DNA of 64,000 nt, from positions 442,552 to 506,551 of the forward strand of contig SWDS01000010.1 in assembly GCA_005116745.1 (NCBI GenBank), written 5' to 3'. Below, piece after piece: positions 36,450 through 45,115 of this stretch. Under the pieces are notes generated by a model. The model ran no database searches. It was not told where the DNA came from and saw nothing but the letters and a program-made list of their open reading frames with translations. The DNA is from Nitrospira sp. Lineage in GTDB: Bacteria > Nitrospirota > Nitrospiria > Nitrospirales > Nitrospiraceae. The translations under genes and the position numbers were made by a program. Every line of letters starts with the position of its first letter. Position 1 is the first letter of the stretch.

Positions 36450-36899
36450 CTAAAACATGTGGAGCTGCCGGAGATCATCGCGGGATTGTCCTTGCCGCTG
36501 TACATACCGCTCGACTGTCTGCCAGTTCGCTCGCTCTCCTACCGTGGCCACATAGTACCCATCGGTCCAAAATTCTCCACCCCACAGCACTCGTTTGACG
36601 GCAGGCTTTCGGCGAAAGATTTCCCGGGCCGTGATGCTCTTAAATATCTGTACAATCCGCCCCGGCGCCATTTTCGGATGGGCACTGCAGAGGAGATGGA
36701 TGTGATTCTTGTCCGTCCCAATCGCTTCCATCTCGATCGGAAATCGTTCTGCAATCTCTGCCGCCGTGTCCTCAATAATCGCGGTCACTTCCTCATCCAG
36801 CAGCGCCTTGCGGTATTTCACCGGAAACACAATATGGTAGTGGATTTGCCATGCACAGTGCGCCCCCTTGCGAACCTCATTGTCCCTCTGATCCGCCAT
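36450..36899 (-). CDS. tnpA: IS200/IS605-family transposase TnpA
   Basis: A 149-residue Y1 HUH single-strand transposase. The N-terminal [16 protein letters not shown] matches the family start, the HUH pair is HIHLL, and the catalytic Tyr lies in the helix [10 protein letters not shown]. It is full length and uninterrupted, and so possibly active. It is encoded opposite to the host gene. No tnpB accessory gene is present, as in the IS200 subgroup; a REP-associated (RAYT) transposase is the alternative, but the length fits IS200 better. Confidence 0.88.
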   Translation of the reverse strand: MADQRDNEVRKGAHCAWQIHYHIVFPVKYRKALLDEEVTAIIEDTAAEIAERFPIEMEAIGTDKNHIHLLCSAHPKMAPGRIVQIFKSITAREIFRRKPAVKRVLWGGEFWTDGYYVATVGERANWQTVERYVQRQGQSRDDLRQLHMF

Positions 36900-36926
36900 G
36901 CGCCAGAGGGTACCAGAGAAACGGAT

Positions 36927-36946
36927 CCCCGTAGCAAGCTACGGGG
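36927..36946. repeat. Right hairpin of the IS200-type element
   Basis: CCCCGTAGCAAGCTACGGGG differs from the left hairpin only by compensated base pairs in the stem (C to T and G to A), so the structure is conserved while the sequence has drifted. Confidence 0.85.
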
Positions 36947-37442
36947 AATCACAAGTTGAACTGGAACTCACGGAGAGCGTGTTGATGACCGATGCCTCGA
37001 CCACCATTGCCACGCTCAGGGAATTGAAGGAGTCTGGGTTCCGCTTGGCCATCGATGATTTTGGCACGGGATACTCATCGCTCGCGTATCTTCAGCGGTT
37101 TCCCCTCGACACGCTCAAGATCGATCGGGCGTTCGTTAAAGATCTCAAGCTCGGCACAGTTGATTCCCCCATCATACGAGCGATCATCGGCATGGGTCGC
37201 GCACTCAAGCTTCACGTCGTGGCCGAAGGAGTGGAGACTCGCGACGAGCTGGCATTTCTTCGCATGCAAGGCTGTGCCGCGTACCAGGGCTACCTGTTTA
37301 GCAAACCGGTCCCCGCGAATCAGCTGCAGCATCTCCTGCGGGATCGCCGATCCGAAGACGCATCAATGGCAGCCGAGCGTTTCCGAAATCGCCTGGCCAG
37401 CTGAAGCATGGTGTTGCTAACGGAGAGGTTTCGACAGCTAAC

Positions 37443-38708
37443 CTATGGTCGGCCAGGCGTCGCAATCGCAGAGGGTGTGGTTCCCGCCAGAAAAGGATTA
37501 CCTACCAGCACTGTCAATGGGACAAGCGTCCCTGTTTCGGGGGTGATGGTAAAAGCCGACACACGCCCCCCCAGGGTTGTCACGTTGGTTGCCACGTACA
37601 GGAATCGCCCATCTGGTGACATCGTCAGGGCTACGGGAGTTGCATTTGCCCCGGCTGAAATGGGATTGAGGTTGCCCGCCGAGGTTGACACGAGCCCCAA
37701 GAGTCCGTCGCTTCCGATCGTGAATGCCGATATGGTGCCGCCACCATTGGCGGCATAAAGAAATCGTCCATCAAGGGAGACCATGAGGGAGTTGGGAGCC
37801 GTAGCGCCGGTGCCCGTGAGGATTGGATTTGTCGTGCCCCCTGCAGGCGGCACTAACGTTAAGAGGCCGTTTGTTCCGATCTGAAAAACCGTCACGTTAT
37901 GAGAGCCGCTGTTGGCCACATAGAGAAACGATCCGTTCGGCGAGATGGCCATGCCTTTTGGGGCTGTCACACTGGTCTTGATAGGGTTGGCATTTGCTCC
38001 AGACGGAGCGATCGGACTGAGAAGTCCGGTGGCTCCGATCGAGAAGGCCATGACATCGTTGGATCCGCTGTTGGCGACATAGAGAAATTGCCCGTTTTGA
38101 GTGATCGCAATGGCTGCGGGATCTGCTCCGTTGACTGATACAGGATTCGTGGTGCTGGCCGCTTGCGGTATCAAGGTCAAGGCGCCGGAGGCCTCTATGT
38201 TGAACGCGGTCACCTTGTCCGTGCCACTATTCCCTACATACACATGCTTGGTATTTGGAGCGATGGCCAGTGCACCTGGAGCTGCTTCGACCGACACCGG
38301 ATTGGGATTGGATGGCGTCGTTGGGACTGATAGGAGTGCGCCTTCTGTAGACACTCTGAATGCCGTGACCGTACTTGTTCTACCGTTCGTCACATAGGCG
38401 AAAAACCCATCGGAGGACACGGCCATGGCGGAAGGGCCTGAGACATTCGAGAACGGAGAGCCCGGAATCGGGGCGAGGATTCCGCTTGTGGCATTGATAC
38501 TGTACCCCGACACATTATCAGAGCCGCTATTTGCGACATAGAGGATGGATGTCGTTCCAAGCCCTCCTAATGTTCCCCCGGTTCCTCCAAATCCCCCACC
38601 CTCTCCTCCGTCGTCGCCACAGCCTGATGAGAGCACGACCAATGAAAAGAGCCCTCCCAGTAGTGCCTTCTTCAGGATCACAAAGTTGTGCGTGTCTCGG
38701 CGGATCAT
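37443..38708 (-). CDS. YVTN-type beta-propeller lipoprotein
   Basis: A 421-residue lipoprotein: a signal peptide ending LVVLSSGC (lipobox, Cys at about 30), a Gly-rich linker, then seven or eight propeller blades marked by repeats such as ILYVANSGSDNVSGYSI, FAYVTNGRTSTVTAF, FLYVANSGSNDVMAF and FLYAANGGGTISAF. The fold is that of 6-phosphogluconolactonase-like and YVTN proteins, but no catalytic site can be read. It is probably held on the outer surface or in the periplasm by its lipid. A paralogue lies about 230 bp upstream on the same strand. Confidence 0.85.
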   Translation of the reverse strand: MIRRDTHNFVILKKALLGGLFSLVVLSSGCGDDGGEGGGFGGTGGTLGGLGTTSILYVANSGSDNVSGYSINATSGILAPIPGSPFSNVSGPSAMAVSSDGFFAYVTNGRTSTVTAFRVSTEGALLSVPTTPSNPNPVSVEAAPGALAIAPNTKHVYVGNSGTDKVTAFNIEASGALTLIPQAASTTNPVSVNGADPAAIAITQNGQFLYVANSGSNDVMAFSIGATGLLSPIAPSGANANPIKTSVTAPKGMAISPNGSFLYVANSGSHNVTVFQIGTNGLLTLVPPAGGTTNPILTGTGATAPNSLMVSLDGRFLYAANGGGTISAFTIGSDGLLGLVSTSAGNLNPISAGANATPVALTMSPDGRFLYVATNVTTLGGRVSAFTITPETGTLVPLTVLVGNPFLAGTTPSAIATPGRP

Positions 38709-38939
38709 AGTTGTTTTATATCACCCTCACGAAGCGCTGACAACGAAGCAGTTTGGGGTGTTGTACGATTGTCACGTGCGATTAACACGGAGTCGTAGTG
38801 AGGTGAGAGTAAGAGATGTGGAGCGCTGGTTGGATGTCGGCGGCAATGGCTGCCGCTTTCAAGTTCAGCGTCTTTGTGGGCAAATAGCCAGCGGCGCAGT
38901 ACATGCGCCACGGGCTACTATTCGGTTATAGAAGATGAC

Positions 38940-40055
38940 TTACGGTCGACCGGGCGTGGCGATACCAGACGGTGTCGTTCCTGCGGGAAACGGGTTTCCC
39001 AACGTCCCACTGACTGGAGTCAGAGCGCCAGTTCCTGCTGTGATGGTATAAGCTGATACATTATTACTGCCACCATTGGCGACGTATAAAAATAGACCAC
39101 TCGGTTCGATGGAAACTCCGCTTGGCGATGTGCCAGCAGCAATTGTGGCTGGTGATGTCAATGCTCCTGTAGCTCCATCAATTGTGAACATCGACACATT
39201 GTCGCTGCTGCCATTCGTCACATATAAGAAGTTTCCGTTAGGGGAGACCGTCACCGCGTTGGGGGTGGTTCCAGCCGCAAAGGGTGAACCGGCTGCCGGC
39301 GTGAGTGCGCCTGTGCCTGCCGTGATGGTGTAGGCTGACACGTTTCCACCGCTATTTGCGACGTATAAGAAGTTTCCATTGGGGGAGACTATCACCGCAT
39401 TGGGGGTGGTCGCAGCTGGAAAGGGTGACCCTGCCACCGGCGTGAGTACGCCCGTGCCTGCCGTGATGGTGTAGGCTGAAACGTCTCCACCGCCATTTGC
39501 GACATATAAGAAGTTTCCGTTGGGGGAGATCGTCACCGCATTGGGCGTGGTTCCAGCCACAAAGGGTGACCCTGCTACCGGTGTGAGTACGCCCGTGCTT
39601 GCCGTGATGGTGTAGGCTGAAACGTTTCCACCGCCATTTGCGACATATAAGAAGTTTCCGTTGGGGGAGACCGTCACTGCATTGGGCGTGGTTCCAGCCA
39701 CAAAGGGTGACCCTGCTACCGGCGTTAACGCGCCCGTCGTGCTGTTGACCGTGAATGCCGATACACTGTTCGCGCCACCATGATTTGTCACATAGACGAA
39801 TGAGCCGTTGACGGACACAGTAACCGCAGATGGGGCCGTTACACCAGAAAATGGAGACCCACCAATGGTGGTCAGAGCTCCGGTTGTCGCGATCATGTAC
39901 CCAGACACATTGTTGGATCCGCTATTCGCGACATACGCGATTCGCGAGCTTATTCCACCGCCGTTTCCAAATCCCCCATCCCCACCACCTCCACTTGGGC
40001 AGCCGGTCAACAGCAGGAGCGGCAAGGCGAGCCATGACGACATTCGTGTGTTCAT
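38940..40055 (-). CDS. YVTN-type beta-propeller lipoprotein with tandemly duplicated blades
   Basis: A 371-residue lipoprotein from the ATG at 40055 (AAAGGAC precedes it; an upstream extension to 40226 has no signal peptide). The signal peptide ends LLLLTGC, and a Gly-rich linker leads into propeller blades of 47 residues: FLYVANGGGNVSAYTI and TPVAGSPFVAGTTPNAV recur almost unchanged. The three central blades differ by only a few bases. It is a paralogue of the downstream lipoprotein; both may be surface-exposed carbohydrate- or partner-binding proteins. No enzyme motif is visible. Confidence 0.86.
   Translation of the reverse strand: MNTRMSSWLALPLLLLTGCPSGGGGDGGFGNGGGISSRIAYVANSGSNNVSGYMIATTGALTTIGGSPFSGVTAPSAVTVSVNGSFVYVTNHGGANSVSAFTVNSTTGALTPVAGSPFVAGTTPNAVTVSPNGNFLYVANGGGNVSAYTITASTGVLTPVAGSPFVAGTTPNAVTISPNGNFLYVANGGGDVSAYTITAGTGVLTPVAGSPFPAATTPNAVIVSPNGNFLYVANSGGNVSAYTITAGTGALTPAAGSPFAAGTTPNAVTVSPNGNFLYVTNGSSDNVSMFTIDGATGALTSPATIAAGTSPSGVSIEPSGLFLYVANGGSNNVSAYTITAGTGALTPVSGTLGNPFPAGTTPSGIATPGRP
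39246..39668. repeat. Three 141-bp tandem repeats (47-codon propeller blades)
   Basis: Units start at 39246, 39387 and 39528, with a fourth diverging from 39669. The spacing is exactly 141 bp each time, and the units are nearly identical in DNA. Blade number could change by unequal recombination without loss of frame. Confidence 0.85.
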
Positions 40056-40203
40056 GTGGTGTCCTTTTGTGTGTCTCGGAGTATGAGATCGCTCATTTCT
40101 CGTATAGCACGATAAAATACGTACACCAACTAAAATGACGTTTTTTGTTGGACTCTGATCGGTTCTCGCTGGCACACTGCGGACCCATCGGCATGGAGTA
40201 TGA

Positions 40204-41034
40204 TTGATCGTGCATCGCTCCCTCATTATTCTCGGATCTGGCTACACGGCTAAGTTTCTCTTGCCGCTCGCTCAGCACCGCTACTCTCAGGTCTTCGCTA
40301 CCAGTCGGGACCCCGAGCGGCATCTCGGCCATCTGCATCCTGACCAACGGATACGATTCGATTTGGCACAACCTGAGACCTGGCAGGCGATTCCACCCTC
40401 AACCGATATCGTATGGTGTTTTCCCGCAATACCGATCGAGTTGGTTCGGCAGTTCGCTGATACCGTATCGCTACGCACCCGCCAGCTGGTCGTGCTCGGC
40501 AGTACCTCCGCCTACGACGTCGACGCCTCAGCCGAGTACCCCCCGTCCTGGGCTGACGAAACAGCCCCAATCGATCTGAAGAAACCTCGCGTACAAGGCG
40601 AGGAACTCTTACGAACATCATATGGAGCCATCGTCTTACGAGTTGCGGGGATCTATGGCCCTGGCCGCAATCCCGTCGGATGGATCAGAACAGGCCGAGT
40701 GAATCGCTCGCGCAAATATGTCAATCTGATTCACGTTGAGGATCTGGCCTCATCCTGCCTCGCAGCCCTCACGCATGCCGACTCCGGCGAGGTCTACAAC
40801 ATCAGCGATGGACATCCGAGGACCTGGATGGAGATCTGTCAGATGGTCGAGCAACGATGGGCTGTTCGATCTTCCGACTCTCAAGAGGTCCAGGCTACAG
40901 GGAAGCGGGTGTTGAACAAGCGGATGTGCGAGTTGCTGAAGTTGGATGGTAGAGGTTTGCGCTATGGGGATCTCTTTGAGGCACTTGAACTGATACAGAG
41001 CAACTCGCTCAACGAAGCAACGCCATCACCGTAA
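40204..41034 (+). CDS. NAD-dependent epimerase/dehydratase-like SDR protein
   Basis: A 276-residue extended SDR resembling YeeZ. The dinucleotide loop is GSGYTAKF near residue 11; LVVLGSTSAYD holds the active-site Ser region; VLRVAGIYGPGRNP is the C-terminal substrate-domain segment. The usual YxxxK is replaced by a segment around KKPRVQGEELL, so classical catalysis is doubtful. The TTG at 40204 lies five bases after GGAG; a GTG at 40210 is an alternative. Its 3' end overlaps the convergent CPBP gene by 26 bp. The substrate is unknown. Confidence 0.78.
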   Translation: MIVHRSLIILGSGYTAKFLLPLAQHRYSQVFATSRDPERHLGHLHPDQRIRFDLAQPETWQAIPPSTDIVWCFPAIPIELVRQFADTVSLRTRQLVVLGSTSAYDVDASAEYPPSWADETAPIDLKKPRVQGEELLRTSYGAIVLRVAGIYGPGRNPVGWIRTGRVNRSRKYVNLIHVEDLASSCLAALTHADSGEVYNISDGHPRTWMEICQMVEQRWAVRSSDSQEVQATGKRVLNKRMCELLKLDGRGLRYGDLFEALELIQSNSLNEATPSP

Positions 41035-42505
41035 GGCACACGAGCAAATTGTTCATCGCGTGGGCAACCATGCCGGGAATCAGGCTCCCCGTCCGTTCGT
41101 AGATCCACGCCCAGAGGAACCCGCTCCAAAACACGCTGATGAATCCAATCAAGCTATAGCCATGGGCCAGCGCAAAGAGACTGGTACTGATCAAGGCGGC
41201 GGGAAGGAATTCCAACCGGCGACGAAGCATCGCGAACAGCAACCCACGAAACGCAAGTTCCTCGAAGATCGGCGCGAAGACGACGTACTCGAGTATGCTC
41301 ACGGCTATGATGGGTGGAGTTCCCCACACAAGATCCCGATCAAACCATTCCGTCCAGTGGTTATTTAGATGCAGGAATTCGGCGGCACGTCCCATGGCCC
41401 ATTCACCCCAGAGTCCGGCTGCGACCACTGCGAGCACGGTGCAGGCGAGGCGTCCAAGGTCCTCTCGCTTGATTCCGAGACCGAAGCCGTTCGTGAACGT
41501 TAGGCCGGCCGGCTTGAGCAATTGGATATAGGCAAGGACGAGCAGCGGTAGGTTCGCCAATGGAATGGCCAATGCGCGCAACGACACATGCTGAAATGAC
41601 GGAGTAGACAGAATCAGAGCGGTCGTCACGACTCCTAAGGCACCGCCACGCAGGATGACGGCAGCGGCAGTTTCTCCAGACCACGGAGGCGGAACGCCGG
41701 GTCCATGGAGACGCAGGATGTTCATCCGCTGTCCCCGCAGTCTGGCAATACCCAAGAGCATGAGCGACCCTATCACCAGGCATATCGATTCGAACGAGAT
41801 CAACGGGCGGATCCATTGCTGAACCCGATCTTCCCTGAGTGCACCCTGCTCTTCAACCGTCAGGAGGAGATCCTGGTTGCCCGCTCGTCGTGCCAGCCGT
41901 GCAGCCAGGTGATCATAGAACCATCCGCTCGGCAACGTCTCTGCCAATACCGCCTGCAATTCTATTTCTTGGGTCCTATCAAGTGGCTGGGTGCCATACG
42001 CCGCGTCGATTAGTTGTCCAAATAACAATGCAGAGGTACCGCGGTCTTGCCACCCCTTGGTCTCAGTGAGTGCTGCTGTTTCTTGCCCGGACTCCCCGAG
42101 TAGGATGGCCAGCCGAAGCTTGGAGAGAGGATCATCGGTCGTCTCAACCAGCTCCCGGTACCATTGAATTGCTTGTTCTCTCGCTTCCTCATCGCTGCCC
42201 ATCGTCCAGTCAGCCATCCATTGCTGCCATGTCGGCGCTCGACGAAGGCTGTCTTGTGTGTCCAACGTACGGCTGACCATCAGATCAAGCGCGCGATCTG
42301 GGTCCTCAAATCGCTGGAGTTTGGGAAGGGTCACCGAAAACCACAGCACGGTGCCGAGTGCCGCCACCAGGATGCCGGCGCAGACCCCGCTCACAACCAG
42401 CGACCATCGAGAGCCATACGGGGCAATCGATGGCTTGGGAGCTGCCGGTTGGTCATGCTGTGGGAAATCCGATGATTGTCCGATTGAAAGTGCCTGATCG
42501 TTCAT
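41009..42505 (-). CDS. CPBP-family intramembrane protease
   Basis: A 498-residue membrane protein. The first 240 residues are mainly soluble with one N-terminal TM helix and helical repeats; the C-terminal half has about eight helices and the CPBP motifs EELAFRGLLF (glutamate-metal motif 1), a FALAHGYSL motif and a final HAMNN. These match Rce1/CAAX-prenyl-protease-like glutamic endopeptidases, whose bacterial members often act in bacteriocin immunity or protein processing. The large N-terminal part is not typical and may be a regulatory or partner domain. Confidence 0.85.
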   Translation of the reverse strand: MNDQALSIGQSSDFPQHDQPAAPKPSIAPYGSRWSLVVSGVCAGILVAALGTVLWFSVTLPKLQRFEDPDRALDLMVSRTLDTQDSLRRAPTWQQWMADWTMGSDEEAREQAIQWYRELVETTDDPLSKLRLAILLGESGQETAALTETKGWQDRGTSALLFGQLIDAAYGTQPLDRTQEIELQAVLAETLPSGWFYDHLAARLARRAGNQDLLLTVEEQGALREDRVQQWIRPLISFESICLVIGSLMLLGIARLRGQRMNILRLHGPGVPPPWSGETAAAVILRGGALGVVTTALILSTPSFQHVSLRALAIPLANLPLLVLAYIQLLKPAGLTFTNGFGLGIKREDLGRLACTVLAVVAAGLWGEWAMGRAAEFLHLNNHWTEWFDRDLVWGTPPIIAVSILEYVVFAPIFEELAFRGLLFAMLRRRLEFLPAALISTSLFALAHGYSLIGFISVFWSGFLWAWIYERTGSLIPGMVAHAMNNLLVCLTVMALLR

Positions 42506-42649
42506 AGGTTTGTGACTATACCATGCGCTCCTGAGGCTCTAAATCCCCTCAAAGTGGCTACAGCCTAGTTCTAGCGATAACTTCTCACATAGCCTTGCCC
42601 CTTCAACTTGGCTATACTAACCGCGTAGATGGAAGGAGCTTATTTGGTG

Positions 42650-43828
42650 ATGGAGAGTTTTCTCGCTCCGCGACGACTGCTTCTGGGGCCAGGCCCCAGC
42701 ATGGTGCATCCTCGGGTACTCCAAGCATTGGCCACTCCGCTAGTCGGACATCTGGACCCGACATTCTTGCAGGTGATGACCGACATTCAGATCCTCTTGC
42801 GCCGTGTCTTCTCGACGACGAATCAATTTACGATTGCCGTTTCAGGGACTGGATCGGCTGGAATGGAAGCGGCGATTGTCAATATCGTTGAACCAGGCGA
42901 TGCTGTCATCGTGGGCATTAACGGTGTGTTTGGTACCCGACTTTCCACAATCGTTGAGCGCTGCGGAGGCAAGGCCATTCGACTGGAAGTTCCGTGGGGG
43001 CAGGTGATCGCGCCAGATATGATTGCCGCGGCGCTCCAGCAATCGTATCCGGTGAAGGCCGTTGCGCTGGTGCATGCAGAAACATCGACGGGGGCGTGCC
43101 AACCCCTCGAACCACTCAGTTCCCTGTGTCGCACGTACAATGTGCTGCTGATCGTCGATGCGGTCACCTCGCTTGGTGGAATCCCTGTGGAAGTTGATCG
43201 ATGGGGCATCGATGTGTGCTACAGCGCCACGCAAAAGTGTCTCAGTTGCCCGCCTGGATTGGCTCCCCTGACGCTCAGTGACCGTGCCCTTTCGGTCATC
43301 AAGAATCGCCGCTTCCCTTGTCAAAGCTGGTATCTAGACCTGTCCCTCATTGCGGAGTACTGGACAGAGCACAACCGAGCCTACCACCATACGGCACCGA
43401 TTTCGATGCTCTATGCGCTCCGGGAGGCATTACGCCTGATCGACGAAGAAGGGCTTCCCGCCCGGTTTGCCCGCCATCAACTGAATAGTCGTGCGCTGCT
43501 CGCAGGGCTGAAGGCGCTCGGTCTCGACCCGTTGCCTCCCCCTGATCGGCGGCTTCCGACGCTGATCTGCGTGACCCTTCCAGCGCACATCGATGAGGCA
43601 GCCATCCGCTCCCAGTTATTGGAAAAATTCGGCATCGAAATCGGCGGTGGCCTTGGCCCACTCAAGGGAAAAGTCTGGCGAATCGGATTAATGGGAGAAT
43701 CGTCGACGGAGGCCAATGTCCTGACTCTTCTCAACGCATTGGAGGAGATTGGTATTCGTCGCGGTTGGGTTTCAACTCCTGGCGTTGCGCTACAAGCGGC
43801 TGCGCATGTTTATAGTGGAGGACGGTAG
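42650..43828 (+). CDS. Class V PLP aminotransferase (alanine-glyoxylate / serine-pyruvate type)
   Basis: About 392 residues from the ATG at 42650 (a longer frame starts at 42629; AAGGAG lies at 42632-42637). The fold-type I core shows LLLGPGPSMVHPRVLQAL at the start, SGTGSAGMEAAI, VDAVTSLGGIPVEVD with the PLP-binding Asp, and SATQKCLSCPPGLAPL with the Schiff-base Lys in TQKCL. Such enzymes move amino groups from alanine or serine to glyoxylate or similar acceptors. Three bases separate it from the amidohydrolase gene, so the two are an operon. Confidence 0.9.
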   Translation: MESFLAPRRLLLGPGPSMVHPRVLQALATPLVGHLDPTFLQVMTDIQILLRRVFSTTNQFTIAVSGTGSAGMEAAIVNIVEPGDAVIVGINGVFGTRLSTIVERCGGKAIRLEVPWGQVIAPDMIAAALQQSYPVKAVALVHAETSTGACQPLEPLSSLCRTYNVLLIVDAVTSLGGIPVEVDRWGIDVCYSATQKCLSCPPGLAPLTLSDRALSVIKNRRFPCQSWYLDLSLIAEYWTEHNRAYHHTAPISMLYALREALRLIDEEGLPARFARHQLNSRALLAGLKALGLDPLPPPDRRLPTLICVTLPAHIDEAAIRSQLLEKFGIEIGGGLGPLKGKVWRIGLMGESSTEANVLTLLNALEEIGIRRGWVSTPGVALQAAAHVYSGGR

Positions 43829-43831
43829 GTT

Positions 43832-45040
43832 GTGACGATTGCCATTCATCACGTGCGCCTCATTGATGGGACGGGAGACCATCACGATAACGCGACGCTG
43901 CTCGTGCGCGGTACCAAAATCTCGGCAGTCGGCCCAAGCAACGAGGTCAAAATTCCTCAAGGAGCTGTCCGTATCGACGGCCGTGGCCTCTCGATTATCC
44001 CAGGACTCATCGACTGTCATGTCCATCTGTGCTTGGGCGGAGAGCCGGACGTTATCGCCACACTCGAATCAGAGCAGCCCTCCTATACGTTGTTGAAGTC
44101 GGCTCGGCATGCGAAGGCAACGATTGACGCTGGATTTACCACGGTGCGCGACGTGGGATCTCGGGATCATTCGATCTTCACGTTGAAACAGGCGATCGAA
44201 TCTGGCGTGATGCCCGGGCCACGCATCGTCGGTGCAGGACTCGCTATCTGTATGATTGGTGGCCACGCACGGTTCATCGGCCAAGAGGTTGAAGGAATCG
44301 AACAAGTCAGGAAGGTTGTGGCGGAACAGGTCGCTGCCGGCGCGGGAGTCATCAAGATCATTGCCTCGGGGGGAGTGCTGACGCCCGGCACCTCGCCGGA
44401 TGAGGCCCAAATGACGATGGAGGAGTTGGCGGCAGCGGTCGATGCGGCACAGCAAGCGGGGAAGCGAGTCGCCGCCCATGCCCACGGCGCCGCCGGCATG
44501 AAGAACGCGATTCATGCAGGGGTGCGATCGATCGAACATGCGACCTTGTTGGACGACGAGTCGGGAGCACTCATGAAGCGGTACGGAGTCTACATGGTCC
44601 CGACCCTTTCAGCTCTGGCGACGACGGCGGCCAGCCGGCCCGGCTGCGGTATCCCGGACAGTGCACTCCACAAGGCTAAAGCGATGACCAAGCGCCACCG
44701 AGCCAGCTTCAAAGCCGCCCATCAGAGTGGTATCGCCATTGCCATGGGCACCGATGCCGGCACGCCGTTCAATTACCACGGGGATAACGCGCAGGAGCTG
44801 GAACGGATGGTCGCGTTTGGCATGACGCCGATGGAGGCCATTGTCGCCTCAACCGCCACGGCAGCCTGTCTCATCGGGATTCAGGACTCAGTCGGAACCG
44901 TGACCAAAGGAATGGAAGCTGATCTTGTGATCCTACAAGGAAACCCTCTTCGACGGATCGAGGTCCTACGAGACCGGGACAAAATTATGGGCGTGATGAA
45001 AGCCGGCAAGTTTGTGTCGGGACCGCTCGCCAGAACGTAA
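43832..45040 (+). CDS. Amidohydrolase family protein (imidazolonepropionase/prolidase-like)
   Basis: A 402-residue metal-dependent hydrolase of the amidohydrolase superfamily. HxH lies in DCHVHLCLGG, the bridging Lys in VIKIIASGGVL, metal His residues in AAHAHGAAG and SIEHATLLDD, and the catalytic Asp in GTDAGTPFNYHGDN. The N-terminal beta-sandwich begins IAIHHVRLIDGTG-like and ends with the C-terminal MKAGKFVSGP segment. The start is GTG with GGAGG some ten bases upstream. The 3' end is duplicated 1.2 kb downstream. The substrate, probably a dipeptide or cyclic amide, is not fixed by sequence. Confidence 0.9.
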   Translation: MTIAIHHVRLIDGTGDHHDNATLLVRGTKISAVGPSNEVKIPQGAVRIDGRGLSIIPGLIDCHVHLCLGGEPDVIATLESEQPSYTLLKSARHAKATIDAGFTTVRDVGSRDHSIFTLKQAIESGVMPGPRIVGAGLAICMIGGHARFIGQEVEGIEQVRKVVAEQVAAGAGVIKIIASGGVLTPGTSPDEAQMTMEELAAAVDAAQQAGKRVAAHAHGAAGMKNAIHAGVRSIEHATLLDDESGALMKRYGVYMVPTLSALATTAASRPGCGIPDSALHKAKAMTKRHRASFKAAHQSGIAIAMGTDAGTPFNYHGDNAQELERMVAFGMTPMEAIVASTATAACLIGIQDSVGTVTKGMEADLVILQGNPLRRIEVLRDRDKIMGVMKAGKFVSGPLART

Positions 45041-45072
45041 GACGTAAGGGGTGAGGGGTGAAGCGACAATGA
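44939..45072 (+). repeat. Direct repeat, copy 1 (3' end of the amidohydrolase gene)
   Basis: Coding and 3'-flanking DNA from GGAAACCCTCTTCGACGG through the stop and GACGTAAGGGGTGAGG. It matches 46131-46256 at roughly 85 to 90 percent by eye, with most differences silent. Confidence 0.8.
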
Positions 45073-45115
45073 CCTCATTACCTGAGCGCGGAATGATCCA
45101 GCGGCAGGCCATGTA

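Larger units (their letters stand above)
36411..36954 (-). mobile_element. IS200/IS605-type insertion element
   Basis: The boundaries are set by restoring the EAL reading frame (GAT at 36408-36410 joined to GTT at 36955), so they are accurate to a few bases. The element holds one transposase gene and a 20-base hairpin near each end, both in the same orientation. There is no target-site duplication, as expected for single-strand transposition by this family. Confidence 0.82.
34692..37404 (+). pseudogene. REC-PAS-GGDEF-EAL regulator interrupted by an IS200-like element
   Basis: Domains in order: receiver with Asp60 (IIILDLQMPGMDG), PAS (about 140-260, LGGWEWDL), GGDEF (about 275-430) with SDDQF instead of GGDEF and therefore probably no cyclase activity, and EAL beginning FEALIRWQHP. 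The EAL coding sequence breaks after residue 573 at 36410 and resumes at 36955 with [28 protein letters not shown] and VAEGVET, all catalytic c-di-GMP phosphodiesterase residues. The insertion of about 544 bp is not a multiple of three; its removal joins the halves in frame. As it stands a 755-residue protein ends in IS-encoded sequence and lacks most of EAL. The receiver may still take phosphate from the kinase. Confidence 0.9.

Noticed and set aside
39246-39668. The 141-bp tandem repeats as a CRISPR array.
   Set aside because: The repeats are contiguous, without spacers, and keep an open reading frame of propeller blades.
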